Below are positions 1-7,834 of a stretch of 64,000 nt of DNA, piece after piece. The stretch is taken from assembly GCA_965229645.1 (NCBI GenBank), contig OZ245893.1:1612001-1676000 (forward strand). Direction: 5' to 3'. A program made the translations under genes and the position numbers. The stretch is from CAXQZM01 sp965229645 (GTDB lineage: Bacteria > Pseudomonadota > Alphaproteobacteria > UBA7985). Position 1 is the first letter of the stretch, and each line of letters opens with the position of its first letter. Under the pieces are notes generated by a model that did not search any database, was not told the DNA's origin, and was given only the letters and a program-made list of their open reading frames with translations.

Positions 1-46
1 TGATTTCCCAAGGGGTCCCGTCGGAACCGAGGATGGTCGTGGGCAT
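1..46 (-). CDS. 5' end of an unidentified gene leaving the window
   Basis: An ATG at position 46 on the minus strand is preceded by a good ribosome binding site (AGGAG, 7 bases upstream) and opens a frame that stays open to the window edge. Only about 15 residues are visible, beginning MPTTILGSDGTPW. That is too little to assign a family. The start call rests on the ribosome binding site and the open frame. Confidence 0.45.
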   Translation of the reverse strand, partial: MPTTILGSDGTPWEI

Positions 47-131
47 GGCCCCGCTCCTTTCTTGTTTTACAGCGCCGCTGGGCCTTGTCCGATGGCGCGG
101 CCTTGTGTCAACAGGTGCGCTTGTAAAGGGG

Positions 132-758
132 TTAAGCCTGGACTCGGTAGGCGCGGACCTCGTGCAGGCCCTCGGGCTCGGCGACGGGCATGACCTGGTA
201 CAGGCCCGATTCGTAGAGCGGCGACCAGGTGCCGTCGGCGACCAAGGCCGCGCACGTCGCCAAGTAGTCGGGGCTGGTCCGCGCGCCCCCGCGCAAGGAA
301 AAGACGCAGACCCCGCCCGCGCGGGTCACCCGGGCCAGTTCGGGCAAGGCCGTGGCAGGGGCCTGCCCTGGCGAAAGCACGCCTGCGGAAATGAGGGCGG
401 CGAATTGTCCGTCGGCAAAGGGCAGGTCGGGGCCGACGGGCCCTTCGTGCAGCTCGGCGTAAATACCCTTGGCGCGTGCCACCGACAACATGGCCGGCGA
501 GATGTCGAGGCCGACAAGGGGGGCGTAGCCCAGGATCGCCAAAGGTTCGGCCTGCAAGCCGCCGCCGCACCCCGCGTCCAACACCGGGCCCGCGTCCAAG
601 GGAACGAAGCGGGCAAAAGCCGCCGCGATAAAGGCAGGGGTGCGGTAGCCGTTGGCAAAGACCTCCTGTTCGTAAGAGGCGGCCCACTCATCGTAAATGT
701 CGCGCTGGCCTTCGGGGGTTTTGGCCGCAAACACCCGCTCAACAAATTCTAGTCCCAT
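132..758 (-). CDS. class I SAM-dependent methyltransferase
   Basis: This 208-residue protein has the Rossmann-type methyltransferase fold. Motif I is VLDAGCGGG at about residues 59-67, followed by an acidic motif II region (VGLDIS, about 81-86) and a post-I stretch LPFADGQFAALIS. It probably transfers a methyl group from S-adenosylmethionine to a small molecule. It resembles the small WBSCR27-like methyltransferases, and the substrate cannot be read from sequence. The start is the ATG at 758, which has AGGAGA just upstream. It lies behind the partial gene at the left edge in the same orientation and is divergent from the exonuclease gene to the right. Confidence 0.8.
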   Translation of the reverse strand: MGLEFVERVFAAKTPEGQRDIYDEWAASYEQEVFANGYRTPAFIAAAFARFVPLDAGPVLDAGCGGGLQAEPLAILGYAPLVGLDISPAMLSVARAKGIYAELHEGPVGPDLPFADGQFAALISAGVLSPGQAPATALPELARVTRAGGVCVFSLRGGARTSPDYLATCAALVADGTWSPLYESGLYQVMPVAEPEGLHEVRAYRVQA

Positions 759-807
759 GGGATTCTCCTGCGAGGTCGTTCCAGTCCTCCTACACCAGCG
801 GGGCTGC

Positions 808-835
808 TTGAGTCATTCTCAATCGCTGCCGGTAT
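808..835. repeat. solo end of the TACCARCGGC mobile element
   Basis: A stretch reading GAGTCATTCTCAATCG and then a slightly altered CTGCCGGTA matches the 3' terminal hairpin of the dispersed element described at 6123-6369. The body of the element is absent. The fragment lies between the divergent methyltransferase and exonuclease genes and is probably a decayed insertion. Confidence 0.55.
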
Positions 836-871
836 TAGACATTTGAACGTGAACGACTTAAGGGCGTTCCC

Positions 872-1495
872 ATGCCAGCGGCCATTCATCTTCATGCGGG
901 CGATCTGCCCGCGGAGTTTCACTGCCCAGGGCCCCTTGCCATCGATACCGAAGCTATGGGGCTGGTCCACGGGCGCGACCGCTTGTGCCTCGTGCAGGTT
1001 TCCAACGGCGACGGTCAGGCGCATCTGGTCCAAATTGCCCTAGGCCAAACCCAGGCCCCCAACCTGAAACGCCTGATCGAAACCGCGCCTGGCCCCGCGC
1101 TCATGCACTTTGCCCGCTTTGATCTGGCGGCGCTGAAGGCGGGCCTGGGCATCGACGTGCCCGCGGTGTTTTGCACCAAAATCGCCTCCAAGCTCGCGCG
1201 GTCCTACACCGACCGTCATGGCCTCAAGGACCTGTGCGACGAGCTCTTGAACCTTGACATCAGCAAGGCCCAGCAAAGTTCCGACTGGGGCGCAGAAACC
1301 TTGAGCGAGGCGCAACTGGCTTACGCGGCGAGCGACGTCCTGCATCTGCACCAAATCGCCGAGCGCCTGACCCACATGTTGCGCCGCGAGGATCGTCTCG
1401 CGCTCGCGCAGGCCCACTTCGATTTTTTGCCGACGCGCGCCGCGCTCGACCTGCTCGGCTGGGATGGCCGCGATCTGTTCGCGCACGGGGGCTGA
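872..1495 (+). CDS. rnd: RNase D-like 3'-5' exonuclease
   Basis: The 207-residue protein is a compact DEDDy exonuclease. It has the Exo I motif IDTEAMG near residue 25, an Exo II-type segment HFARFDLAALK near 78, and Exo III (YAASD) near 152. Full RNase D carries HRDC domains after the nuclease; they are missing here, as in the short alphaproteobacterial paralogues of about 200 residues. It probably trims stable RNA 3' ends. It sits five bases before kdsD in the same direction, so it may be the first gene of the LPS-export operon. Confidence 0.85.
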   Translation: MPAAIHLHAGDLPAEFHCPGPLAIDTEAMGLVHGRDRLCLVQVSNGDGQAHLVQIALGQTQAPNLKRLIETAPGPALMHFARFDLAALKAGLGIDVPAVFCTKIASKLARSYTDRHGLKDLCDELLNLDISKAQQSSDWGAETLSEAQLAYAASDVLHLHQIAERLTHMLRREDRLALAQAHFDFLPTRAALDLLGWDGRDLFAHGG

Positions 1496-1500
1496 GGGCT

Positions 1501-2469
1501 GTGGGCGCGAAGGCTGCGGAGGACCTGCTGACCCTGGCGCGCCGCGTCGTGGAGGTCGAGGCCAGCGGCGTCAGCGCCCTGGCCCAAACCCTGGGCGAGG
1601 CTTTTTTGGCGGCGCTTGAGGTGCTGCAAGGGTGCCAAGGCCGAGTCATTTTCTCGGGCATGGGCAAGTCGGGGCATATAGGTGCCAAGTTGGCCGCGAC
1701 CATGGCGAGCACGGGCACCCCCGCCTTCTTCGTTCATCCTGGGGAAGCGAGCCACGGTGATCTGGGCATGATCGAACCCAAGGACGTCCTGGTGCTGCTG
1801 TCCAATTCGGGTAATACGGACGAATTGCGCGATATGGTCGCCTATGGGCGTCGGCACCAACTGCCGATCATCGGCATTTCGCGGGCGCGGGACTCCCTGG
1901 TCGGCGAAGCCGCCGACGTGTTCTTGCAACTGCCCCAGGTGCCCGAGGCCTGCGCGCTGCGCCTGGCCCCAACGACCTCCACAACCATGACCCTTGCCTT
2001 GGGCGACGCCTTGTGCGTCTGCCTCATGCAGGTCAAGGGCTTCCAGCCTGCGGACTTTCATCGCTTCCACCCTGGCGGCAAGCTGGGCCTGGACTTGCTG
2101 ACGGTGCAGGAGCTTCAACGCAGGCCCGAGCAAGTGCCGACCTGCGCCGTCACCGCGCCCATGGCCGAGGTGATCGAGGGCATGAATGCGGGCGGGATCG
2201 GCCTCATTGTCCTTACCGCGGGCGCGCAGGTGGTGGGCCTGATCACCGACGGCGATATCCGCCGCCACTCGCATCTGCCGCTGATCCAGCAAAGCCCCGA
2301 AGACCTCATGTCGCGCGACCCGATTTGGGTCTATCCGACCGATCTGGCGGCGCAAGCGCTGAAGACCATGAACGATCGCGGCGTGACCGCCTTGTTGGTC
2401 CGCGACCAGGCGGGCCAATTTGCGGGCCTGATCCATATCCACGAACTGCTGCGGGCAGGCCTTGGTTAA
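1501..2469 (+). CDS. kdsD: arabinose-5-phosphate isomerase (KpsF/GutQ family)
   Basis: This enzyme interconverts D-ribulose 5-phosphate and D-arabinose 5-phosphate, the first step of Kdo synthesis for lipopolysaccharide. The 322-residue protein has an N-terminal SIS domain (about 35-170) with the motifs SGMGKSGHIG and LSNSGNTDEL, then two CBS domains (about 205-322). The family signature HPGGKLG is present after the SIS domain. Translation starts at a GTG. It is followed by lptC, lptA and lptB with overlaps, an arrangement that couples Kdo synthesis to LPS export. Confidence 0.93.
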   Translation: MGAKAAEDLLTLARRVVEVEASGVSALAQTLGEAFLAALEVLQGCQGRVIFSGMGKSGHIGAKLAATMASTGTPAFFVHPGEASHGDLGMIEPKDVLVLLSNSGNTDELRDMVAYGRRHQLPIIGISRARDSLVGEAADVFLQLPQVPEACALRLAPTTSTTMTLALGDALCVCLMQVKGFQPADFHRFHPGGKLGLDLLTVQELQRRPEQVPTCAVTAPMAEVIEGMNAGGIGLIVLTAGAQVVGLITDGDIRRHSHLPLIQQSPEDLMSRDPIWVYPTDLAAQALKTMNDRGVTALLVRDQAGQFAGLIHIHELLRAGLG

Positions 2470-2482
2470 GCCCGCTCCCGCC

Positions 2483-3061
2483 ATGACCCCGCCCAACACC
2501 CAGGCGCAGCGCCGCCATCGCCGCAACAGCTTGCTGGTGTTCGTGCCCTTGCTCGCCGCCAGCCTCGTCCTGCTGTATCTCGCGCTGATCCGGCCCTTTT
2601 CGGCGGGCTTCGATCTGATGTCGGTCGGGCAAGGCAAGGGTGTGCAGATCAGAACCCTGTTGCAGGACGCCGACCGGCCGCTGAAAAACCAATTGCTCGG
2701 CCTCAGTGCCCTCGTCTTGGACGGTGAATTTGACGGCGCCGAAGCCCGCGCGGCGGCCGTTAGCGACATCGAAGGGTTCGACCGCCCCTTTGTCGTCGAA
2801 CTCACGGTTCGCCAAGCCGAAGAATCGGCGCTGATCGTCGGGCTCGCCAGCCCCGACACCCCCGTGGGGACCTACGACCTGCAACAGGGGGTTACCGCCT
2901 ACGACGGCGCGGACTACTTGCTGTCCGACAGTCTTTTGATCGACGAAGCCCAGGGGCAAATCAGCTCCACGGGGCAAACACGCATTTCTGTCGAGGGCAG
3001 CCAGCTGTCCTCCGAAACTGGGTTTTCCGCGGACGAGGAGGGGAATTTTGACCTACGCTAA
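2483..3061 (+). CDS. lptC: LPS export protein LptC
   Basis: LptC is the inner-membrane-anchored periplasmic link that passes LPS from the LptBFG transporter to LptA. The protein has a basic N-terminus (RRHRR), one membrane segment at about residues 17-38 (LLVFVPLLAASLVLLYLAL) and a beta-rich periplasmic domain. The ATG at 2483 is preferred; an in-frame TTG at 2462 overlapping kdsD would add seven residues. The call rests on the fold pattern and its position between kdsD and lptA, because LptC sequence conservation is low. Confidence 0.8.
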   Translation: MTPPNTQAQRRHRRNSLLVFVPLLAASLVLLYLALIRPFSAGFDLMSVGQGKGVQIRTLLQDADRPLKNQLLGLSALVLDGEFDGAEARAAAVSDIEGFDRPFVVELTVRQAEESALIVGLASPDTPVGTYDLQQGVTAYDGADYLLSDSLLIDEAQGQISSTGQTRISVEGSQLSSETGFSADEEGNFDLR

Positions 3062-3857
3062 AGTTGCTGCTGGAGCTATCTTGGTCGGGATCGCCAGCCT
3101 TGCCCCCATCGCCGCCGCGCAAGACCCCGCGATCAGTTTGGTGTTGAGCGACGAGGACGGCGACATTCGCCTTCACGTTGGCGACAGCATGACGCGCGAT
3201 CGCACCACGGGAACCACGCGCCTCACTGGCGGGGTCCAGATCGAGCGCGACGACGGCAGCTTTATCTTGGCGGACGAGGCCACGTTGCAAAACGCCGCTG
3301 GATCCCTGTCGGGGCCGTCTAGCAACGCCTTGGACGGCGCCATTTTGCAAGGCCGCGTCTATATGTACGGCGCAGAAGGCGTCGAGGTGCAGGCCGAATC
3401 TCTTGTCTTGCAAGACAACTTGTCGCGGTTTGAAGTTGTGGGCACGCCCGTCTTAGTGGCCTTCGACGGCCAGCGACTGCAAGCCGAAGGGGGCATGCGC
3501 GGGGATCTGGACGCCCGAGTGTTCTATGGGTTCGGCGGCGCTACCTTTGTTTTGAATGAGGGCCGCATTTTTGGCGAGCAGGTGCAAGTGACCCTGCCCG
3601 AAGAGGACACGGGGCGGGTGCGCCTGCTGGCCGCTGGGAATATTGAGTTCGTGGGCGAGACGACGCGCGCCACCTGCGAACAGATCATCAGCAGCCCAGA
3701 CGGCGAGCAACTGGTGCTGCGCGGCGGGGTTGAGATTAGGGGCCCCGATGGGACGTTCAAAAGCGGGGCGGCGACCTTTGATTTGACCAACGACACTTTT
3801 GCCCTGGAGCCTGACGCCGCGATCCCGACGCAAGCGCTGGAGTTTTTCAGCCTATGA
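3048..3857 (+). CDS. lptA: LPS transport periplasmic protein LptA
   Basis: LptA forms the periplasmic bridge that carries LPS to the outer membrane. The protein starts at a TTG with a strong GAGGAGGGG ribosome binding site inside the end of lptC. It has a signal peptide ending near AAAQD (about residues 25-26), then an OstA-type domain with the repeating beta pattern typical of the family (for example TTRLTGGVQIERDDGSF). At 269 residues it is longer than E. coli LptA (about 185), with a second OstA-like stretch after residue 150. Its last bases overlap the lptB start as ATGA. Confidence 0.85.
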   Translation: MTYAKVAAGAILVGIASLAPIAAAQDPAISLVLSDEDGDIRLHVGDSMTRDRTTGTTRLTGGVQIERDDGSFILADEATLQNAAGSLSGPSSNALDGAILQGRVYMYGAEGVEVQAESLVLQDNLSRFEVVGTPVLVAFDGQRLQAEGGMRGDLDARVFYGFGGATFVLNEGRIFGEQVQVTLPEEDTGRVRLLAAGNIEFVGETTRATCEQIISSPDGEQLVLRGGVEIRGPDGTFKSGAATFDLTNDTFALEPDAAIPTQALEFFSL

Positions 3858-4624
3858 CCCCGCCGCCCCCAGCCACGGGCCTGGTGGCGCAGGGCCTGAA
3901 GAAATCCTACGGGCGCCGCACCGTGCTCTCGCACATCGATTTCGATGTTCAACGCGGAGAGGTCGTGGCCATTTTGGGGCCCAACGGCGCGGGTAAGACC
4001 ACGAGTTTTTACATGATGTGCGGCTTGGTCAAGGCCGACGCGGGCACCGTCACCATGGACGGGCAGGAAATCACCAAACTGCCCATGTACATGCGCGCGC
4101 GCCTGGGCATCGGTTACCTGCCGCAGGATTCCAGCATTTTTCGCGGCCTGAATGCCGAGCAGAACATCAGCGCTATTTTGCAGCTGACGGGCAAGCCTCG
4201 CGCCGAGCAACGCCAACGCCTGGAACAACTGCTCGACGAATTTGGGTTGCAGCGGGTGCGCAAAGCCCCCGCTCCCGCCCTATCGGGGGGCGAACGGCGC
4301 CGGGTCGAGGTGGCGCGGGCGCTGGCCTCCGACCCTTCCTACATCTTGCTCGACGAACCTTTTGCGGGCGTTGACCCCATCGCCGTCGCCGACATTCGTG
4401 CCCTCGTCACAAAGCTCAAGACCTATGGGATTGGGGTGCTGATTACCGATCACAACGTGCGCGAAACGCTGGAGATGGTGGACCGCGCCTTCATCATTTA
4501 CGACGGCACCATCCTCAAGTCGGGCACTCCGAAGGAGATCATCCGCGATCCCGCCGTGCGGCAGCACTATCTGGGCGATTCCATGAAACGATCAATCCAT
4601 ATGGACGATCATGACGAAACATGA
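3854..4624 (+). CDS. lptB: LPS export ABC transporter ATPase LptB
   Basis: LptB is the cytoplasmic ATPase that powers LPS extraction by LptFG. Walker A is GPNGAGKTT at residues 42-50, the ABC signature LSGGERRR lies near 143, and Walker B with the family-typical continuation is LLDEPFAGVDP near 162-172. The 256-residue length is close to normal (about 240). The gene is translationally coupled to lptA. In many relatives rpoN follows lptB; here a folate enzyme follows instead, with a 14-base overlap. Confidence 0.95.
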   Translation: MTPPPPATGLVAQGLKKSYGRRTVLSHIDFDVQRGEVVAILGPNGAGKTTSFYMMCGLVKADAGTVTMDGQEITKLPMYMRARLGIGYLPQDSSIFRGLNAEQNISAILQLTGKPRAEQRQRLEQLLDEFGLQRVRKAPAPALSGGERRRVEVARALASDPSYILLDEPFAGVDPIAVADIRALVTKLKTYGIGVLITDHNVRETLEMVDRAFIIYDGTILKSGTPKEIIRDPAVRQHYLGDSMKRSIHMDDHDET

Positions 4625-5207
4625 GGTGCGCAAAGCCCTGCTCGCCGCCCGAAAACAGGCCCATGCACACGCCGCGCCGTCAGAAGAACACCTGGCGCCC
4701 ATGGCCGACTGGCTCACGGCCCAAATCGGCGTTGCGGTGCCCGCAGTTGGGCATGTCGGCAGCTACCAACCCCTGGGCACGGAACGCGATCCAAGGCCCC
4801 TGACCGATCGCCTCAACCTGCCGCTGGCCTTTCCCAAAGTTCTGGGCCCCGCGCAGCCGTTGGCCTTCTTCGCAGCGTCGGCGCCGCAGGACTTTGCCCC
4901 TGGGGCCTTTGGGGTCTTGGAACCTTTGCGGTCCCTGCCCCAAGTCGTGCCCGCCGTGATTTTGGTGCCCTTGGTCGGGTTCGATCGGGCGGGCTATCGC
5001 CTCGGCTACGGCGGCGGGTTCTATGATCGAACCTTGGCCAAGTTTCGCGCCCTAGGGCACGTTTTTGCCGTTGGTTTTGCCTACGACGAGCAACTTAGCG
5101 CCGCCGCCTTGAACTTCGAACCGACCGATTTAGGCCTCGACGCCGTCATGACCCCCACCCGAGTTTACGAGTTCGGCGTCCCCCCCCGCGTCACACCATG
5201 GTCCTAA
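4611..5207 (+). CDS. 5-formyltetrahydrofolate cyclo-ligase
   Basis: The enzyme converts 5-formyl-THF to 5,10-methenyl-THF using ATP, returning a storage folate to one-carbon metabolism. The family motif GYRLGYGGGFYDRTL (about residues 127-141) is intact and the N-terminal KHEVRKALLAARK matches the family start. The 198 residues are the usual length. The start overlaps the end of lptB and the end overlaps the next gene, so the run from rnd to the phosphodiesterase gene is probably one transcript. Confidence 0.9.
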   Translation: MTKHEVRKALLAARKQAHAHAAPSEEHLAPMADWLTAQIGVAVPAVGHVGSYQPLGTERDPRPLTDRLNLPLAFPKVLGPAQPLAFFAASAPQDFAPGAFGVLEPLRSLPQVVPAVILVPLVGFDRAGYRLGYGGGFYDRTLAKFRALGHVFAVGFAYDEQLSAAALNFEPTDLGLDAVMTPTRVYEFGVPPRVTPWS

Positions 5208-6025
5208 GAATTGGCCTGTTCGGGGATGTCGTGGGCCGGGCTGGACGCGCCGCCGTCGCCGACCACTTACCAGCCCTCAAAGCGCAGCTGAAACTGGACC
5301 TCACAGTATTGAACATCGAAAACGCCGCCTCGGGCTTTGGCTATAACGCCGCGATGGTCGCGGCATTTGAGGCCGCAGGGGTCGATGTCTTGCTCACCGG
5401 CAACCATGCCTTCGATCACAAGGACTCGATCCACCTGCTGTCCAGCAAAGCCAACCTGATCCGCCCCGCCAACTACCCCCCTGGGACCCCTGGTCGCGGC
5501 TTGTGCGAACTGATGACGCCCAAAGGACCCGTGGTGATCCTACAGCTGATGGCGCGTCTGTTCATGGCCGCGGTGGACTGCCCGTTCCAAACCGTCGATG
5601 CCTTGCTCAAGACCCATCGCCTGGGTCATACGTGCAAGGCGATCTTGGTCGATATTCATGGCGAAGCAACCTCGGAGAAAATGGCCTTGGGCCACTATCT
5701 CGACGGGCGCGTCACGGTGGTCGAGGGCACCCATACCCATGTCCCGACGGCCGATACCATGATTTTGCCCAAAGGGACGGCCTACCAGAGCGATCTGGGC
5801 ATGACCGGCGACTACCATTCGGTCATTGGGTTCGATCCTGAAATCCCCATCCGCCGTTTCGCAACGGGCCGCAACGCGGGGCGTCTGACGCCTGCCTTGG
5901 GCAGCGCCACCCTCGCGGGGCTCTACGTTGAAGCCGACTTGGGAACCGGATTGGCGGTCAAGGCCACCCCGCTTCGCGTCGGGGGGAAACTCAGCCCCAC
6001 CCACGGCGCGGGCCTTGGCTCCTGA
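5198..6025 (+). CDS. YmdB-type metallophosphoesterase (TIGR00282 family)
   Basis: This 275-residue protein belongs to the YmdB family of calcineurin-like phosphodiesterases; Bacillus members hydrolyse 2',3'-cyclic nucleotides. It starts with the signature GLFGDVVGRAGRAAV. NIENAASGFGYN follows, then the metal ligand motif TGNHAFDHK near residue 66, and VDIHGEATSEKMALG and GTHTHVPTAD later. The ATG at 5198 overlaps the previous gene. The physiological substrate in Gram-negative bacteria is not settled. Confidence 0.9.
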   Translation: MVLRIGLFGDVVGRAGRAAVADHLPALKAQLKLDLTVLNIENAASGFGYNAAMVAAFEAAGVDVLLTGNHAFDHKDSIHLLSSKANLIRPANYPPGTPGRGLCELMTPKGPVVILQLMARLFMAAVDCPFQTVDALLKTHRLGHTCKAILVDIHGEATSEKMALGHYLDGRVTVVEGTHTHVPTADTMILPKGTAYQSDLGMTGDYHSVIGFDPEIPIRRFATGRNAGRLTPALGSATLAGLYVEADLGTGLAVKATPLRVGGKLSPTHGAGLGS

Positions 6026-6122
6026 ACGTCGGCGCGAGGGCGATGGTTTTTCTCGCTGATTCGGCGCTCCTTTTTCCGCCTTGAAAGCTCCGCTTTGTTG
6101 TACCAACGACGGCAAAGTCTGA

Positions 6123-6369
6123 TACCAGCGGCGAAAAAAGTTGACACTTTTTTGGCCGTTTTGTGTCTCACGGCAGAAACGCTTCGCGTTTCGGCTTTTT
6201 TGGGGTGCGGTCTCTACTCGCTCGCTATGCTCGCTCAGCCCGACCGCAGGATGGGGCCTTCGCTTGTCCCCCGAGGCGCTTTCTTAGCTCATCTCGCGGC
6301 CGCTACGGGGGCCGCAGTCGCGGCCCTTATACCAGCGATCATTAGAGTTATTCTCATTCGCCGCTGGTA
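6123..6369 (+). mobile_element. MITE-like element, copy 1 (247 bp)
   Basis: A non-coding element with terminal inverted repeats TACCAGCGGCG at the left and CGCCGCTGGTA at the right. It is flanked by a TGA direct repeat (6120-6122 and 6370-6372). Inside are several hairpins in order: AAAAAAGT/ACTTTTTT, GAAACGC/GCGTTTC, a 48-bp module (GCGGTCTCTACTCGC...GACCGC), CCCCGAG/CTCG, GCCGC/GCGGC, and a terminal stem whose two sides are CCAGCG and CGCTGG. Copies with the same architecture occur throughout the window. No transposase is encoded. Confidence 0.85.
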
Positions 6370-6440
6370 TGACTCGTCGAGCCGTTGATGGACGCGGAAA
6401 ATACTGAATTGCAAATTCAGTATTTTCGAGGACTAGCGAC

Positions 6441-6504
6441 CAAGTGGGAGCGCAGCCTGCGTGGCGCTTGAACGCCATAAAGGGGTCGTTGAAAACGACC
6501 CTTG
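6441..6504 (+). repeat. second dispersed repeat (GTGGGAGCGCAGCC family)
   Basis: The sequence CAAGTGGGAGCGCAGCCTGC is followed by GCGCTTGAAC and then a perfect 8-bp hairpin GGGTCGTT/AACGACCC ending in CTTG. A close copy lies at 38331-38396 and diverged or partial copies at 39160-39222, 47902-47920 and 49263-49299. It lies in the 630-base gap between the YmdB-type gene and ybjN, which otherwise holds only the mobile element and no convincing gene. Confidence 0.65.
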
Positions 6505-6656
6505 TTATTCGGGCGGTCAGCTTTGCACAAAAAAGAATCCCCAACTGAAACGACTCGAGTCAAGAAAAACATCTTCCCCCGAGTCGCGAACCATGACAGG
6601 GGCACATATAGCGGTGGTCACGGTGGCGACTCGGCTATTTGGTTAGAGGTTCGATT

Positions 6657-7154
6657 TTGAGTGTGGTCTTAGGCTCCTTCTTTGAAAACCCCATCGACAC
6701 GGTCGAAGATGTCCTGACTCTCGACCAAAGTTTGCAGTTGACCCGGCCTAGCACTCGTGAATTGCTGGTCGTCACGCGCGGGCAGTGGACCTCGTATCAC
6801 CTGCACTGCTTTTGGCAAACCGAGCTGCAAGCCCTGCATACCGCCGCCATGATGGACCTGCCCGTTTCGGACGCGCAAAAACCCGCGATTATGGAACTCA
6901 TGTGCCTAATCAACGCGCGCCTATGGATCGGCCATTTTGAATTTGCCGACGAAGAAACCAAGCCCGTGTTCCGCCACGGCCTCTTGCTGCGCGGGCAAGA
7001 CCGGGTCGCTAAAGAACAGGTGCAGGACATGATCGACGTCACCATCGGGGAATGCGACCGGTTCTACCCCGCCTTCCAGCTCGTCTTGCTCGCCAATCAC
7101 GAACCCGAAGCGGCCCTGCGCGCCGCCATGATCGAAACGGTCGGCGAGGCCTGA
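6657..7154 (+). CDS. YbjN domain-containing protein
   Basis: The protein matches the alphaproteobacterial YbjN family, which has a type III secretion-chaperone-like fold and unclear function. Recognisable stretches are RGQWTSYHLHCFWQTELQALH, LINARLWIGHFEF, FRHGLLLRG and ECDRFYPAFQ. The proposed TTG start at 6657 has AGAGG six bases upstream; an in-frame TTG at 6639 would add six residues. It stands alone between two mobile-element copies. Confidence 0.8.
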   Translation: MSVVLGSFFENPIDTVEDVLTLDQSLQLTRPSTRELLVVTRGQWTSYHLHCFWQTELQALHTAAMMDLPVSDAQKPAIMELMCLINARLWIGHFEFADEETKPVFRHGLLLRGQDRVAKEQVQDMIDVTIGECDRFYPAFQLVLLANHEPEAALRAAMIETVGEA

Positions 7155-7246
7155 AGGACGTGCCGCAAGGACGCTAAATACAAATGGCGACCAGGAATGA
7201 CTCTTGTGATCGCTGGTATAAGGGCCGCGACTGCGGCCCCCCAAGC

Positions 7247-7384
7247 GGGCTCCAAGCCCGAAGGGCGCAGGGAACGCCCGCGCTCCAAACAGTTGGGCTC
7301 CAAGCCCGAAGGGCGCAGGGAACGCCCGCGCTCCAAACAGTTGGGCTCCAAGCCCGAAGGGCGCAGGGAACGCCCGCGCTCCAA
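7247..7384 (+). repeat. 48-bp tandem array, unit alpha, three copies
   Basis: Units start at 7247, 7295 and 7343 with the same 48-base period. Each begins GGGCTCCAAGCCCGAAGGGC and contains CAGGGAACGCCCGCGCTCC; the last is cut short. The unit is internally palindromic (GGGCTCC/GGAGC type stems). The same unit occurs three times in the copy at 47418-47897 and once in the copy at 17152-17533. Confidence 0.9.
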
Positions 7385-7447
7385 ACGCGCGGCCCCGAGA
7401 TGAGCTAAGAAAGCGCCTCGGGGTATGAGCGAAGGCCCCGTCCCGCG

Positions 7448-7639
7448 GTCGGGCTGAGCGAGCATAGCGAGCGAGTAGAGACCGCAACTAGAGGTGTCGG
7501 GCTGAGCGAGCGTAGCGAGCGAGTAGAGACCGCAACAACAAGCGTCGGGCTGAGCGAGCGTAGCGAGCGAGTAGAGACCGCGACCAAAAGCGTCGGGCTG
7601 AGCGAGCGTAGCGAGCGAGTAGAGACCGCAACCCCAAAA
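7448..7639 (+). repeat. 48-bp tandem array, unit beta, four copies
   Basis: Units start at 7448, 7496, 7544 and 7592. Each reads GTCGGGCTGAGCGAGCGTAG, then CGAGCGAGTAGAGACCGC and a short variable tail (differing bases after ACCGC). The number of units varies among element copies: none in the 195-bp form, one in the 247-bp form, three or four in the long ones. Confidence 0.9.
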
Positions 7640-7738
7640 AAAGCCGAAACGCGAAGCGTTTCTGCCGTGAGACATAAAACGAGACTTGTCTTGGCCACCG
7701 TTTCCCGCTAAGGGGACCGTAACAATCCGATCCTTAGG

Positions 7739-7768
7739 GGCGGCGCTCGAAAGAGCGGCGCCTTTTTT
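7739..7768 (+). terminator. rho-independent terminator upstream of rimP
   Basis: GGCGGCGCTC and GAGCGGCGCC form a ten-base stem with one mismatch around a GAAA loop, followed by six T residues. It lies 66 bases before rimP on the plus strand. It would end transcription coming from ybjN and the mobile element, or act as a leader attenuator of the rimP operon if a promoter lies upstream. Confidence 0.75.
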
Positions 7769-7834
7769 GTTGGACTCTCACCGACGATTTGAAAGGCCCT
7801 GCCCCTGACCCGCCTCGAACAACTCGACGGCCCC

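Larger units (their letters stand above)
7179..7697 (-). mobile_element. MITE-like element, copy 2 (expanded, about 0.5 kb)
   Basis: This copy is in reverse orientation and has a degraded left end (TACAAATGGCG instead of TACCAGCGGCG) and a decayed right end near 7690. It carries the same hairpin modules as the others, but two are expanded into 48-bp tandem arrays, three units of one and four of the other. Long open frames cross it on both strands, because 48 is a multiple of three, but they resemble no protein. Confidence 0.8.

Noticed and set aside
1321..2859. Very long minus-strand open frame opposite kdsD and lptC
   Set aside because: It is a shadow of GC-rich coding DNA; the plus strand has clear family matches and translation signals.
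6134..6150. TTGACA inside every element as a -35 box
   Set aside because: No -10-like hexamer lies 16-18 bases downstream in that orientation; the outward-facing extended -10 at the element end is more convincing.
6130..6160. AAAAAAGT/ACTTTTTT hairpin of the elements as a terminator
   Set aside because: The stem is purely A/T near the loop with no GC-rich part before the T run, so it would be a poor intrinsic terminator; transcript-end data would be needed.
7247..7639. Regular repeats resembling a CRISPR array
   Set aside because: The 48-bp units are directly adjacent with no unique spacers and no cas genes are near; they are modules of a dispersed element.
7097..7675. Long open frames on both strands across the expanded element copies (also 47461-47946)
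   Set aside because: They exist because the 48-bp units are a multiple of three and GC-rich; the predicted peptides are repetitive and match no family.
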